A DNA stretch of 64,000 nt from Paenibacillus nasutitermitis (GCF_014641075.1 NZ_BMHP01000003.1:1178001-1242000); one strand, 5' to 3'; counted from the first letter of the stretch, positions 44,345 to 53,446 are shown. Program-made: numbers and translations. The notes: a model not told the origin generated them from the sequence alone.

Positions 44345-45226
44345 ATGGAGAGGAAAGCGGATGGCTTTGAAGCGGAGAAAATCATCGTGCTGCCTCCCTA
44401 TATTCTAAAGGATATGGTTGCTCACCCCCTGATCCGGCAGCTGTACATTACAGATATCGGATACTTTCCGAAGGCGCGCCATCATTACAGGGATAGGCCC
44501 TTAGGCTGTGAGATGCATATTCTTATCTACTGTGCAGGCGGAGAAGGATGGATTACCAGAGGTTCGCAGCCGTCCGTGCGGGTGACCGCTCAGACCCTCA
44601 CTGTCATTCCGGCCGGCATGCCGCACTCGTACGGTGCAGATGAGAACAATCCATGGAGCATCTACTGGTTTCATCTGATGGGTGAAGATGCCGCCGCTTT
44701 CTTCGGCAGCCTGAATACGGAGGCCGGGCAGCTGCGTATGACGCTCAGCCATTCCGTCAAGCTGCTGGATTTATTCGAGCAGTGTTATGATATTTTATCA
44801 GCCAAGCCTTATTCGATGGATCATCAGGTGCATGTCTCGCAGATCATGCGTTACTGGCTCAGCTTTGCCGGATTGATGAATGCGGGGGCAGGCGGGGATA
44901 GATCGGAGCGGCATATCGAACAGGCTATCCAATTCATGCAGGAGCAGTTGGAATCCAATCTGACACTCGAAAAGCTCGCTGCCCACACCCGGATATCCAG
45001 GCAGCATTTGAACCACCTGTTCAAACAATCGACCGGCTTTGCGCCGATCGATTATTATTTGCGTATGAAAATTCAGCGTGCCGGGCAGCTACTGGACCTG
45101 ACTGACAGAAGCATGAAGGATATCAGTCTCTCCCTCGGCTTCCAGGATCCCTACTATTTCTCGCGCCTGTTCAAAAAAATGATCGGTTTGTCGCCTACGG
45201 AATACAGGAACAAGTTGAAGGGATAA
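44345..45226 (+). CDS. AraC-family transcriptional regulator
   Basis: 293 residues. N-terminal cupin (CEMHILIYCAGGEGWITRG; TLTVIPAGMPHSYGADENNP) and C-terminal two helix-turn-helix motifs (LAAHTRISRQHLNHLFKQS and ISLSLGFQDPYYFSRLFKKM, then IGLSPTEYRN). AAGGAGG precedes the ATG by 8 nt. It is divergent from the acetylesterase gene and likely regulates it. Confidence 0.92.
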   Translation: MERKADGFEAEKIIVLPPYILKDMVAHPLIRQLYITDIGYFPKARHHYRDRPLGCEMHILIYCAGGEGWITRGSQPSVRVTAQTLTVIPAGMPHSYGADENNPWSIYWFHLMGEDAAAFFGSLNTEAGQLRMTLSHSVKLLDLFEQCYDILSAKPYSMDHQVHVSQIMRYWLSFAGLMNAGAGGDRSERHIEQAIQFMQEQLESNLTLEKLAAHTRISRQHLNHLFKQSTGFAPIDYYLRMKIQRAGQLLDLTDRSMKDISLSLGFQDPYYFSRLFKKMIGLSPTEYRNKLKG

Positions 45227-45242
45227 TCCCGGGTAGATCGGA

Positions 45243-46538
45243 TTAGTCCAATCCGGCGGACAATGCCGCTTCCCCCGATTCCAGCAATCCGGCCAGTTCC
45301 TGACGCTCCGGGCCCTCCGGCCTGATTACGCCGCTCAGCACTTCAAACAAACGCTTGCGGTCGGCGGTCTGCATGCTCAAATCCAGCAGATGTACAAGAA
45401 CTTTCTTCTGTTCCGGGTTCAAACGGGCGAAGATCCGGGGTTCGATCCGGTACAGCTCCTGAATCAGATACTCCAGCTCTTCCCGGCGTCCGCGGCCCTC
45501 CGGCGTATCCCCGAAGAAAGGAAACGCATCGGCTGCTGCCAGATCGGTAAGTACCATATCGGAGTAGCTTTTGAGAAACGGCTTTCTTTTTCCGCTGATC
45601 AGCTGGTTGACTTCCTCGAGCAAATATTGAAAGGCTTCGTTTTTCCGGCTTAAACCGAACGCCATCTCCTGCTGCCCATACTGTTCTTCGCTCATAAAAT
45701 CGAAGTCGTCGAACAGTCTGCTCTGGATGTAGACGCTATGGTAAAAGGAATCGCCTTTATTGTTGAAGCTTGTGGGCTGCTTGTATTTTTCCTTCATCCT
45801 GGAATCCAGAAAATAAAGCCTGGAGTATTCATGGTTGATTCTCTCCCGCCAACGGATGAACTTCACGGCAAACCGGGTTTTGGTCCCCGGATGCTCCAGC
45901 TCCCGCATTTCCCGGTCTCCAATAATGCCGGAATAGTCCAGCGGCTTCCCGTCTTCCATGAGGACAGTAAATTTCCTGCCGCTATGAAGCTCCAGAAACC
46001 ACCCGAACTCTCGGCTTAGGAATTGCCTTAATTCCGCTAAATCAATGTCCTCGTGAATATGGTCGAAGGTGACGGTGGTGCCGGTTCTATCGTGGGCTGC
46101 CGGTACGTCCGACACGTTATAGGTGTCCAGGCTCTCGGAAGCGATGTGAATGGAATAGGTCCGGTTCTCAAGACCATCTTCTTTGTACGTTGTGGTCCAT
46201 ACGGCCTGAGAGCAAAAGCTATGAAAGGTCAGCCGGCCAATCCCATTCTTGCCATGCATCGCCGAGCTCATCCGCACGCGGTTCGCCGGATCGATCTGCT
46301 TCTCCGATTCATAAAAGGGAGTGAATTTGCGCTCCAGTACTTTGCGATCGATGCCATAACCATTATCGGATATGATGATTCTCTCGATACCGCCTAAAGC
46401 ATTCCAATCTACTTTAAATGCGACAACCGTTGCCTTCGCATCAAAACCATTCCAGATATACTCCGCGATTGCTTGCAAATAGTCAAATTTCCTCAGCGTT
46501 TTTTTAATGCCTCTGGATGTGATTTGAATTTTTACCAC
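45243..46538 (-). CDS. Stand-alone GHKL ATPase-domain protein
   Basis: About 432 residues. The N-terminal 200 residues carry a Bergerat ATP-binding fold: N-box AEYIWNGFDA (26-34, E..N..DA), G1 box DNGYGID (58-64) and G2 box HGKNGIGR (near 96-103). The remaining residues are a helical/beta region that I do not recognise and which may be the transducer. It is unlike a histidine kinase, since no DHp or sensor domain is present, and resembles the Hsp90/MORC/MutL group. A GTG start at 46538 is chosen, with GGGAG 9 nt upstream. It is alone on its strand, between the AraC gene and an oxidoreductase gene. It could belong to a defence or repair role; this is not shown. Confidence 0.8.
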   Translation of the reverse strand: MVKIQITSRGIKKTLRKFDYLQAIAEYIWNGFDAKATVVAFKVDWNALGGIERIIISDNGYGIDRKVLERKFTPFYESEKQIDPANRVRMSSAMHGKNGIGRLTFHSFCSQAVWTTTYKEDGLENRTYSIHIASESLDTYNVSDVPAAHDRTGTTVTFDHIHEDIDLAELRQFLSREFGWFLELHSGRKFTVLMEDGKPLDYSGIIGDREMRELEHPGTKTRFAVKFIRWRERINHEYSRLYFLDSRMKEKYKQPTSFNNKGDSFYHSVYIQSRLFDDFDFMSEEQYGQQEMAFGLSRKNEAFQYLLEEVNQLISGKRKPFLKSYSDMVLTDLAAADAFPFFGDTPEGRGRREELEYLIQELYRIEPRIFARLNPEQKKVLVHLLDLSMQTADRKRLFEVLSGVIRPEGPERQELAGLLESGEAALSAGLD

Positions 46539-46634
46539 AGCTTTCAACTCCCTTCTATCCCCTAGTGTATCATAAAAGCGGCTCCATTCTGTCCTGATCT
46601 TATTTAACGCGGGATGGCCTTTTTTGAAAAAAAT

Positions 46635-46670
46635 TTGCAATATGCCGTGTATAAGCTATACGATGTATAG
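46635..46670 (+). promoter_or_regulatory. Promoter and operator of the aldo/keto reductase gene
   Basis: TTGCAA (46635-46640) and TATACG (46657-46662) are 16 bp apart. Overlapping inverted repeats, GTATA-AGC-TATAC (46649-46661) and CTATAC-GAT-GTATAG (46656-46670), cover the -10, a pattern typical of TetR- or MerR-type control. Confidence 0.5.
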
Positions 46671-46705
46671 GTACTATCTATTTGATAATATTAGGAGGTT
46701 ATATC

Positions 46706-47566
46706 ATGTCTAATCAACCAGCTGCTGCATCTGGAACTTTCTCGATTGGTGGCGATCTGCCGATCAACCGTCTGGGCTACGGGGCTATGCAAATTACCGG
46801 ACCGGGCGTCTGGGGCGAGCCAAAGGATCCCGAGGGAGCGCTGCGCGTTCTCCGCCGAGCCGTGGAGCTTGGCGTGAATTTCATTGATACGGCCGATTCC
46901 TATGGACCTTTCGTTTCGGAGCTTCTCATTAAGAAAGCTCTCCATCCTTATAAGAATGATCTTGTCATCGCGACTAAAGCGGGCCTTACACGTTCCGGCC
47001 CTGATGACTGGCGCCCGGTCGGCCGCCCCGAATATTTGCGTCAGCAAGCTGAACTGAGCCTGCGCCATCTGGGTCTGGAGCGGATTGATTTGTTCCAGCT
47101 CCACCGCATTGACGCCAAGGTTCCGCTGGAGGAACAGATCGGGGAACTGGCGCTGCTCCAGAAGGAAGGCAAAATCCGGCATATCGGACTAAGCGAAGTG
47201 ACGGTCGATCAGTTAAAAGCGGCAAATGAAATCGCCAAAATCGTTTCCGTGCAAAACTTGTACAATCTGGCTAAACGCGATGCCGAGCCGGTCCTGCAAT
47301 ATGCGGAAGCCAACAACATCGCCTTCATCCCCTGGTTCCCTCTGGCAACCGGCGCATTGGCCAGAGAAGGCGGCCCGCTCGATGCGATCGCCAAAGAGCA
47401 TAACGCCAAGCCGTCCCAGCTTGCTCTGGCCTGGCTGCTGAAACGTTCGCCGGTTATGCTGCCGATCCCGGGAACTTCAACGCTCTCTCATTTGGAAGAG
47501 AATGTCGCAGCCGCCGAAATCCAGCTGACCGATGAGCAATTTAATGCCTTATCAGACGCTGTTTAA
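46706..47566 (+). CDS. Aldo/keto reductase
   Basis: 286 residues, TIM barrel. The catalytic tetrad is visible: Asp and Tyr in IDTADSYGPF, Lys in IATKAGLT and His in FQLHRID, with an NADPH-site loop near SKLSxxLE-like LSHLEENVAAAE at the C-terminus. It reduces aldehydes or ketones. The ATG at 46706 has a perfect AGGAGG 7 nt upstream. It is preceded by an operator-like cluster, so it may be inducible by carbonyl or redox stress. Confidence 0.93.
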   Translation: MSNQPAAASGTFSIGGDLPINRLGYGAMQITGPGVWGEPKDPEGALRVLRRAVELGVNFIDTADSYGPFVSELLIKKALHPYKNDLVIATKAGLTRSGPDDWRPVGRPEYLRQQAELSLRHLGLERIDLFQLHRIDAKVPLEEQIGELALLQKEGKIRHIGLSEVTVDQLKAANEIAKIVSVQNLYNLAKRDAEPVLQYAEANNIAFIPWFPLATGALAREGGPLDAIAKEHNAKPSQLALAWLLKRSPVMLPIPGTSTLSHLEENVAAAEIQLTDEQFNALSDAV

Positions 47567-47601
47567 CGGTAAATCGGAATCACGTCCTTCAACCCAAATA
47601 C

Positions 47602-47640
47602 GGCGGCCGCTTCCGGTATTTCTACCGGCAAGCGGCCGCC
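47602..47640. terminator. Very strong hairpin after the aldo/keto reductase gene
   Basis: GGCGGCCGCTT-CCGGTA pairs with TACCGG-C-AAGCGGCCGCC, an 17-bp stem with one bulge. It lacks a T tract, so it is only a probable terminator or mRNA-end protection structure, shared with the convergent acetyltransferase gene. Confidence 0.6.
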
Positions 47641-47712
47641 GCATTGTTAATAGGTGCCGCAGCCACACTATGAAATCGACGGTCGACGGACCTCTCTGTC
47701 CAGCGCGCTCCC

Positions 47713-48249
47713 TCAGGCTTTAATCCGATGTTCATTCTCCAGGATTGAATATTGAAAGGAATCGTGCCAGCTCCCTTTATGCCACATATGTTCCCTGATA
47801 TGCCCCTCGTATTTCATCCCTATTTTCTGCATCACTTTAGCGGATCCGAGGTTGCCCGGACGGCAGGTCGCAAAGATCCGGTGAAGTCCCAGCTCGCTGA
47901 AACCAAATTCAAGCAGCCTGTCTGCAGCCTCCGATGCAAAACCCTTTCCCCAGAAAGCGGAATGAAAACAATAGCCGATCTCTCCCTGGGAGGGCTTGCT
48001 CCTATAAATGCCGCAGCCGCCGACCAATTGTTTCGTATCCTTTATGACTGCCGCTAATTCAAATTCCTGACGGGGTTCCTGTTTCTGCATGCTCAATACC
48101 CGGTCCATATAATCCTGTGTATCCTCTTTGGTGTTTGGCCCCCACATCATATGCTTGACGACCATCGGATTTGACGCATAGACATGGATATCCTCCAAAT
48201 CATGAACCGTAAATTCCCGTAAGATTAACCTTTGCGTTTCCAGAATCAT
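47713..48249 (-). CDS. GNAT-family N-acetyltransferase (RimJ/RimL type)
   Basis: 178 residues. The acetyl-CoA motif is visible as FWGKGFASEAADRLLEFGF (Q/RxxGxG/A region), and the start (LETQRLILREFTVHDLEDI) and end (KVMQKIGMKYEGHIREHMW) match the RimJ/RimL group, which modifies N-termini or small amines. The downstream gene on the minus strand is an unrelated VOC gene 38 bp upstream of its start. No clear promoter is visible. Confidence 0.9.
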   Translation of the reverse strand: MILETQRLILREFTVHDLEDIHVYASNPMVVKHMMWGPNTKEDTQDYMDRVLSMQKQEPRQEFELAAVIKDTKQLVGGCGIYRSKPSQGEIGYCFHSAFWGKGFASEAADRLLEFGFSELGLHRIFATCRPGNLGSAKVMQKIGMKYEGHIREHMWHKGSWHDSFQYSILENEHRIKA

Positions 48250-48287
48250 CGGATAAGCCTCCCTTATTCCCCCAAGGGGGTGTCCCC

Positions 48288-48638
48288 TTAAACATGGGCC
48301 AAAATGTTGACCAGCTTGCCAAAAGGATCGCGGACATAAAATCGCCTAACGCCCCAAGGCTCATCCGCCGGTCCGTATTCAATCGGGAATCCGGCTTTCT
48401 TCATACATTCCAGGGCATCATCGACATCATCCACTTCAATCGACAGATCCGGCGTTGGCGTGTTGGAGCCGCCCTGTGAAGCGAAGCTGACTTGAACCCC
48501 CATCTCCTCCCCCGAACCATACGTTGCGATCCAACCATGATCCATCATTAAATCAAGACCGAGCACATCCTGGTAAAATCGTTTGGCTTCCGCAATATCC
48601 TGTGTATCGATGTTGGCGACGATTCGTTTAACCTTCAT
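48288..48638 (-). CDS. VOC-family (glyoxalase-like) protein
   Basis: 116 residues with the pattern of single-domain VOC proteins: VANIDTQDIAEAKRFYQDVL at the start and VRDPFGKLVNILAH at the end. The metal His is replaced at the first site, so it may not be catalytic. ATG 48638 has AAGGAG 9 nt upstream; a longer reading upstream in frame contains no better start. Confidence 0.8.
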   Translation of the reverse strand: MKVKRIVANIDTQDIAEAKRFYQDVLGLDLMMDHGWIATYGSGEEMGVQVSFASQGGSNTPTPDLSIEVDDVDDALECMKKAGFPIEYGPADEPWGVRRFYVRDPFGKLVNILAHV

Positions 48639-48667
48639 TGCAACCCTCTCCTTATCCATATTTTCGT

Positions 48668-48702
48668 AAAAAGCAGCGGCACCTTCTGAGCGCCGCTTAT
48701 TT
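48668..48702. promoter_or_regulatory. Terminator-like hairpin in the leader between divergent genes
   Basis: AGCGGC (48675-48680) pairs with GCCGCT (48692-48697) and both flanks are A- or T-rich (AAAAA left, TTATTTT right). It sits between a VOC start and a divergent promoter region, so it may be a leader attenuator or the end of an old transcript rather than the end of a gene. Confidence 0.4.
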
Positions 48703-48877
48703 TGCGCTTCCATAATAGGGAAGCGTCCATTCCTTAATATATAGCATATCACGGGCGCTTCCGCCAGGGATCTGAATCACCGCTATAATACAAACAATAT
48801 CTGGTAAACTTTGGATATCGTTGTTATGATAGAGAGGTGTAAGGAACGAAATTCCAACGGATTGGAGGAATGGAATT

Positions 48878-49597
48878 ATGAGCAATCAGAAGTTCCTCTC
48901 ACCAACCACCCGTGAGCTAATGGAGCTCCACGTAGAGGCGATGTTTACCCACGATCCGGAGATGCGGCTTCGAACGATAAACGAGCCCTGGCCGGGAGAG
49001 GACCCTGCTCCGCGGTTTTTCCTCGGACGGACGATGGAGGGAGAGACGCTCTGCCGGTTCCGGTATGATGTCCCGGAGAACCTTATCGGGCAATTGGAGG
49101 GATTATGCGCTGACGAACCGGCCATCCGTGATTTCCAGACGATGCCGAAACATTTCGAGACTTATATGAAGCTCCTGCAAAGTGAACGCTCCACGATGGG
49201 ACCTTGTTATCTTATTCCTGATGGAACCGTCCCAAACATGCAAATTGTCAGCATCACACGCAGCAATATTACGGATTTTCAGCTAGATGGCTTTGAATGG
49301 CTGGCTTCAGAAATCGATTACGGGCAGCCCTGTATAGCGCTCGTCCACGAACACCGGCTTGTCTCGATTTGCCGCAGCGTCCGCATTACATCCAGCGCTC
49401 ATGAAGCTGGTCTTGAAACCTTGGATATGTTTCGCGGAAAAGGTTATGCAGCCACCGTTGTCGCCGGGTGGGCTGTGGCGGTTCGCGAGATGGGGAGCAT
49501 TCCGTTATACAGCACCTCAAGGGAGAACCTTGCTTCCTTGCGTGTGGCAGGAAAATTAGACTTGTCCTTCTATGGGGTCAATTTCACCGTTATTTGA
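48878..49597 (+). CDS. GNAT-family N-acetyltransferase
   Basis: 239 residues. The C-terminal half contains the acetyl-CoA loop (LDMFRGKGYAATVVAGWA), resembling FR47-like members, and a LASLRVAGKLDLSFYG end that matches the GNAT motif B. The N-terminal half is unusual and may be the second, degenerate GNAT unit. GGAGG precedes the ATG by 9 nt. Substrate unknown. Confidence 0.85.
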   Translation: MSNQKFLSPTTRELMELHVEAMFTHDPEMRLRTINEPWPGEDPAPRFFLGRTMEGETLCRFRYDVPENLIGQLEGLCADEPAIRDFQTMPKHFETYMKLLQSERSTMGPCYLIPDGTVPNMQIVSITRSNITDFQLDGFEWLASEIDYGQPCIALVHEHRLVSICRSVRITSSAHEAGLETLDMFRGKGYAATVVAGWAVAVREMGSIPLYSTSRENLASLRVAGKLDLSFYGVNFTVI

Positions 49598-49651
49598 CCG
49601 TATGCTGGCCTGAGCAATCCCAAATCAGAATAGAAACGGAGCTGTTTCTTG

Positions 49652-50674
49652 ATGGGGCATCCAGTTACTCAGCCTAACGTGAATATCACGCGCAATAATA
49701 CCGGGATCGGCACCAAAGGACATCTGTTTACCATGCTTTTTGGTTTTTGGCTCATTATCGGTGTTTTTGTGGACGGCTGGGCGCACACCAATCTGGACAG
49801 CTCGCTCGAAACCTTCTTTACCCCCTGGCATGGTATTTTATATACCGGCTATTTAGCTTGTGCCGTCTGGCTGGGCTGGCTGGTTGCGCGGGGGAGAAAG
49901 CTGGGCCTCAGCTGGATGAACACCGTACCCCTCGGCTATCGATCAGGGATACTGGGTGTGTTGATATTCGGCGCCGGCGGAATCGGAGATATGACCTGGC
50001 ATATTATTTTCGGCATCGAGGTAGGCATTGAAGCCCTCTACAGTCCCACACATCTGCTGCTGTTTGCAGGCGGCACACTTATTGTCACTTCGCCTTTCCG
50101 TGCGTTAAAGTACACCTTACCGCAGTCGCCTTCTTTAGGATCGATGATTATTCCCGTGATCTCACTTGCCCTCGGCGTGAGCTTCGCCGCTTTTTTCGGA
50201 ATGGGCTTCTGGGTCTTCGGCCAGGATTCCCCCTCCCAGTTCACCTCAAGCGATCTGGTGCTGACTGACGGAATAAGCAGTCTGCTGCTAACCATCATTC
50301 TTCTGCTGCTGCCCTTGCTGTGGCTGCTCTCCTATCGGCGTCTTCCCTTCGGCTCCATCGCCCTCTATTTCCTGATTCCATTCTGCTTGATGTATGTTCT
50401 GTATCCATCCCTCTCAATGATTGCCGTAGGCCTCATAACGGGTTTGGCTGCCGATGCCTTGTATCGGAGCTGGAATCTATACGCAGATCGGGGCTGGAAA
50501 CGACGCAGCTTCTTTGTCTTGATCCCACTGCTGCTTGCCAGCGGATATTATCTCGTTCTTGAAATTTGGCTGGGGGTCGCCTGGAATGTGGAATTCTGGA
50601 CAGGAGGGATTGTTTTATCCGGCTTGACGGGCCTTGCCATCAGTTATTTTCAGCCTGTTGAGGCGGAGCGTTAG
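49652..50674 (+). CDS. Polytopic membrane protein with conserved-looking His/Asp/Glu motifs, unknown function
   Basis: 340 residues with about nine transmembrane helices. Charged residues sit in or beside the first helices in a regular way: D41-x3-H45 (DGWAH), E53, F56-T-P-W-H60, G-D113-x3-H117 (GDMTWH), E123 and E127, and S-P-T-H134. Such a set is seen in membrane-embedded metal enzymes and some transporters, so a metal site is possible. I recognise no named family. ATG 49652 is chosen with GGAG 10 nt upstream; a TTG one codon earlier is the alternative. It ends at a strong terminator. Confidence 0.75.
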   Translation: MGHPVTQPNVNITRNNTGIGTKGHLFTMLFGFWLIIGVFVDGWAHTNLDSSLETFFTPWHGILYTGYLACAVWLGWLVARGRKLGLSWMNTVPLGYRSGILGVLIFGAGGIGDMTWHIIFGIEVGIEALYSPTHLLLFAGGTLIVTSPFRALKYTLPQSPSLGSMIIPVISLALGVSFAAFFGMGFWVFGQDSPSQFTSSDLVLTDGISSLLLTIILLLLPLLWLLSYRRLPFGSIALYFLIPFCLMYVLYPSLSMIAVGLITGLAADALYRSWNLYADRGWKRRSFFVLIPLLLASGYYLVLEIWLGVAWNVEFWTGGIVLSGLTGLAISYFQPVEAER

Positions 50675-50715
50675 GAATAAGCCGTGGTTACAAGATTACT
50701 ATTATTAAACGGACT

Positions 50716-50750
50716 CACCCCCGTATTTCTTTTACGGGGGTGTTTCATCT
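50716..50750 (+). terminator. Intrinsic terminator between convergent genes
   Basis: CACCCCCGTA pairs with TACGGGGGTG over a 7-nt loop, followed by TTTCATCTT. It serves the membrane-protein gene and probably the convergent exporter as well. Confidence 0.85.
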
Positions 50751-50757
50751 TAGGTTA

Positions 50758-52338
50758 TTACTTCAGATTTTTACGCTGCCCAGGAAGCAGCAGAAGCGCC
50801 AAAGCCCCGGCGACCAGCCCGGCCACACCCGACGCGATAAAAGTGTTATGCATGCCTTCTATGAACATCCGGCCTGCAATTTCCGTTATCCGCAGTTTCC
50901 ATTCTGCGGACAAAGGTGCTGTGGCGGCTGCCGACAACTCTCCGCCGCTGAGATGAACGTAAAGCCCGCTTCGGGCTTCTTCTCCCAGAGGAGCCTGCTG
51001 AAGGACCTCCGTTACGCCTTCCCGAAGCCTGCTGGTAACGAGCACTCCCGATACTGCTACTCCGAAAACAGCGCTTATTTGTCTGAAGGTGTTCATGACA
51101 CCCGAAGCGGTTCCCGCAAGCTCCGGCGGGACAGAACCCATCATCGCCACTGTTCCCGCTGCCCCTGCGATGGAAATTCCTATGCCCAGCAGCGAAAGCC
51201 ACCACCAGTAAGTTCCGTATCCGCTGTCCGCATGGATGGTCGTTAAAGCGAAGAGTGCGGCTGCAACCAGAGCCAATCCGATCAGAATTAATGAGCGGGG
51301 ATGGAATCGTTGCGATAATAAACTGCCAGAAACAGATGCGAGCATGATGCTCACCGTTAACGCCAGGAAGCGTACGCCCGTTTCTGTGGCAGAGTAACCA
51401 TGAACCATTTGATAGTACAGCGTCATTAGAAAGATAACGCCATACAGGCCGAAAAATCCGAGAAAGTTGACGATGCACGTCACGACAAAGATGGGAATGC
51501 GAAATAGTGACATTGGCAGCAAGGATTCTCTCCTGCTCGCTTCCCAAGCCAAGAAAACAAGCAGAAGGATGGCTGCCGCCGCGAACAGCAACAGAATGAT
51601 TGCTGAACCCCATCCCCTGGAGCCACCTTCAATTAAGGCATAGGTCAAAGCGGCAAGCGATAGGATCATCAATATTTGACCGATCCAATCGATGCTTTTT
51701 CCTGTCTGAACAGCTGTATGGGGAATCATTGGCGCCAACATGATGAGAACGATAATACCTACCGGAAGATTAATCCAGAAGATACTCTGCCAGCCGTAAT
51801 TTTCCACCAGAACTCCGCCGAGCAGCGGACCTGCCGCCAATGCAAGGCCGCCGATAGCGGACCACAAGCCTATCGCCTTCGCTCTTGCTGCAGGTTCATG
51901 GAATAAATGCCGGATGAGTGCCAATGACATCGGTACAAGGAATGATCCGAACAATCCCTGAAGCGCCCTGCCCGCCAACAGCAGCTCATAATTTTGCGAT
52001 AAGGCGCACAAGATCGAACAAATCGTGAAACCAACCATCCCGGCAAGAAACAGCTTATGATGTCCCCATCGATCACCCAGACTGCCTGCCGTTAGTAAGA
52101 AGCAGGCGAACGTTAACGTATAGACATTGACGATCCACTGCATACCACTAAGATTCGCGGCAAAATATTCGCCCATATGAGGCAGCGCCACATTAACAAT
52201 TGTGGAATCAAGATATACCATAAATATTCCAAAACAAATTAATAAAAATACGAGTCCTTTCCGTTTGGCATCCGGTGCAGATTTTAAACCTGTTTGCGTC
52301 ACCGGAACCGTTGCCTGCGATTGCTGTGCTGTCGCCAT
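50758..52338 (-). CDS. MFS drug exporter, DHA2 (EmrB/QacA-like), 14 TM
   Basis: 526 residues, 14 hydrophobic segments. Motifs include MVYLDSTIVNVALPHM (motif D1), AGSLGDRWGHHKLFLAGM (motif A) and GPLLGGVLVENYGWQ (motif C, antiporter-type). Proton-driven export of drugs or toxic organics is inferred from the class. It is divergent from a LysR gene with 131 bp between them, so local substrate-induced expression is likely. Confidence 0.92.
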   Translation of the reverse strand: MATAQQSQATVPVTQTGLKSAPDAKRKGLVFLLICFGIFMVYLDSTIVNVALPHMGEYFAANLSGMQWIVNVYTLTFACFLLTAGSLGDRWGHHKLFLAGMVGFTICSILCALSQNYELLLAGRALQGLFGSFLVPMSLALIRHLFHEPAARAKAIGLWSAIGGLALAAGPLLGGVLVENYGWQSIFWINLPVGIIVLIMLAPMIPHTAVQTGKSIDWIGQILMILSLAALTYALIEGGSRGWGSAIILLLFAAAAILLLVFLAWEASRRESLLPMSLFRIPIFVVTCIVNFLGFFGLYGVIFLMTLYYQMVHGYSATETGVRFLALTVSIMLASVSGSLLSQRFHPRSLILIGLALVAAALFALTTIHADSGYGTYWWWLSLLGIGISIAGAAGTVAMMGSVPPELAGTASGVMNTFRQISAVFGVAVSGVLVTSRLREGVTEVLQQAPLGEEARSGLYVHLSGGELSAAATAPLSAEWKLRITEIAGRMFIEGMHNTFIASGVAGLVAGALALLLLPGQRKNLK

Positions 52339-52395
52339 ATCCGTCCCCCCTCGATTAGCAGACTGTCTATGCTGCTCTATAAGAAGAGTCTACTC

Positions 52396-52424
52396 TTGAC
52401 GATATAATGCGTCTAATTTATTAT
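52396..52424 (+). promoter_or_regulatory. Promoter of the LysR gene
   Basis: TTGACG (52396-52401) and TATTAT (52419-52424) are 17 bp apart, 46 bp before the LysR start. The flanking inverted halves TAATGC (52405-52410) and GCATTA (52440-52445) could be a LysR binding site. Confidence 0.5.
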
Positions 52425-52469
52425 TTTTAGTAAATACATGCATTAAATTTATGGAAAAGGGGTGAAAGA

Positions 52470-53348
52470 ATGGAGTTAACCCAACTTGAATACTTTCTTA
52501 CGGTAGCACGTCTTCAACATGTCACAAGAGCATCTGAGGAATTATCCATTACCCAGCCTGCTCTTAGCCATTCTATTTCCAAGCTGGAAGCCGAGCTAGG
52601 CGTACCTCTGTTCGATCGGAGCGGACGCAACGTGCAAGTCAATCGATACGGCCGGATGTTCGCCGAACGCGTTGAGCGTGCAATGCAGGAGATAACCAAA
52701 GGAAAACAGGAAATCGAGGAATGGTCCGATTCTACGAGCGGCATGGTAGGCATGGCTTATCTCAATATACTGGGCGCCGAGTTTGTTCCGGTACTCATCC
52801 GGGGATTTCATCAGCTTTTCCCGCAGATCCGGTTCGATCTCATACAGGGCAACCACTTGTTAATTAGCAGTCAACTGGAAGCCGGTGCATGTGATCTGAT
52901 CATCACGTCAACGATCCCGGAATCATCCGCATACGAATGGATTCACATGCGCACTATTCCTTTATATGCAGTCGTGCCTCTTACTCATCGGCTGGCAGAC
53001 AGAGAAGCCATAAGCTTGCAGGATTTGAGCGGTGAGCCCTACGTAAATCTCAAAAGCAACTGCGGGTTGAATGCAACCGTTGACGCCTGCTTCTACCAGA
53101 TCAAGTTTACACCTGCCACAGCCTATGAAGCAGAGGATCTGACTACCGTGGCGGGCTTTGTCGCTGCCGGGCTTGGTGTATCGGTTTTGCCCAAAACAAA
53201 TGGACTCATGCTTGATGGATTGGCGTGGCTGCCCATTGATGACGAAGGCGTGCTCTGCGAGATTGGACTTGTGCGCAAAAGGGAACGTTATCTGTCGCCG
53301 GCAACGAAACGGTTCCTGGACTATGCCCGGGATAAGGCAACGAATTGA
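52470..53348 (+). CDS. LysR-family transcriptional regulator
   Basis: 292 residues. The N-terminal winged helix (LEYFLTVARLQHVTRASEEL, then ITQPALSHSISKLEAELG) is typical LysR, and the remainder is the periplasmic-binding-like effector domain (SSQLEAGACDLIITSTIP, FVAAGLGVSVLPK). It probably regulates the divergent MFS exporter in response to an exported compound. AAGGGG precedes the ATG by 8 nt. Confidence 0.94.
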   Translation: MELTQLEYFLTVARLQHVTRASEELSITQPALSHSISKLEAELGVPLFDRSGRNVQVNRYGRMFAERVERAMQEITKGKQEIEEWSDSTSGMVGMAYLNILGAEFVPVLIRGFHQLFPQIRFDLIQGNHLLISSQLEAGACDLIITSTIPESSAYEWIHMRTIPLYAVVPLTHRLADREAISLQDLSGEPYVNLKSNCGLNATVDACFYQIKFTPATAYEAEDLTTVAGFVAAGLGVSVLPKTNGLMLDGLAWLPIDDEGVLCEIGLVRKRERYLSPATKRFLDYARDKATN

Positions 53349-53393
53349 CCATTATTCTGCAGGTGACCCATGTCCCTGCATGAAAAAGTTTAC

Positions 53394-53425
53394 AAAAAGC
53401 ACCGGGCAAAGGCCCGGTGCTTTTT
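53394..53425. terminator. Bidirectional intrinsic terminator
   Basis: AAAAAGCACCGGGC and GCCCGGTGCTTTTT form a 14-bp perfect stem with loop AAAG, between the convergent LysR and S-layer genes. Confidence 0.92.
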
Positions 53426-53446
53426 GAGTATCTATTGTATTCGGTA

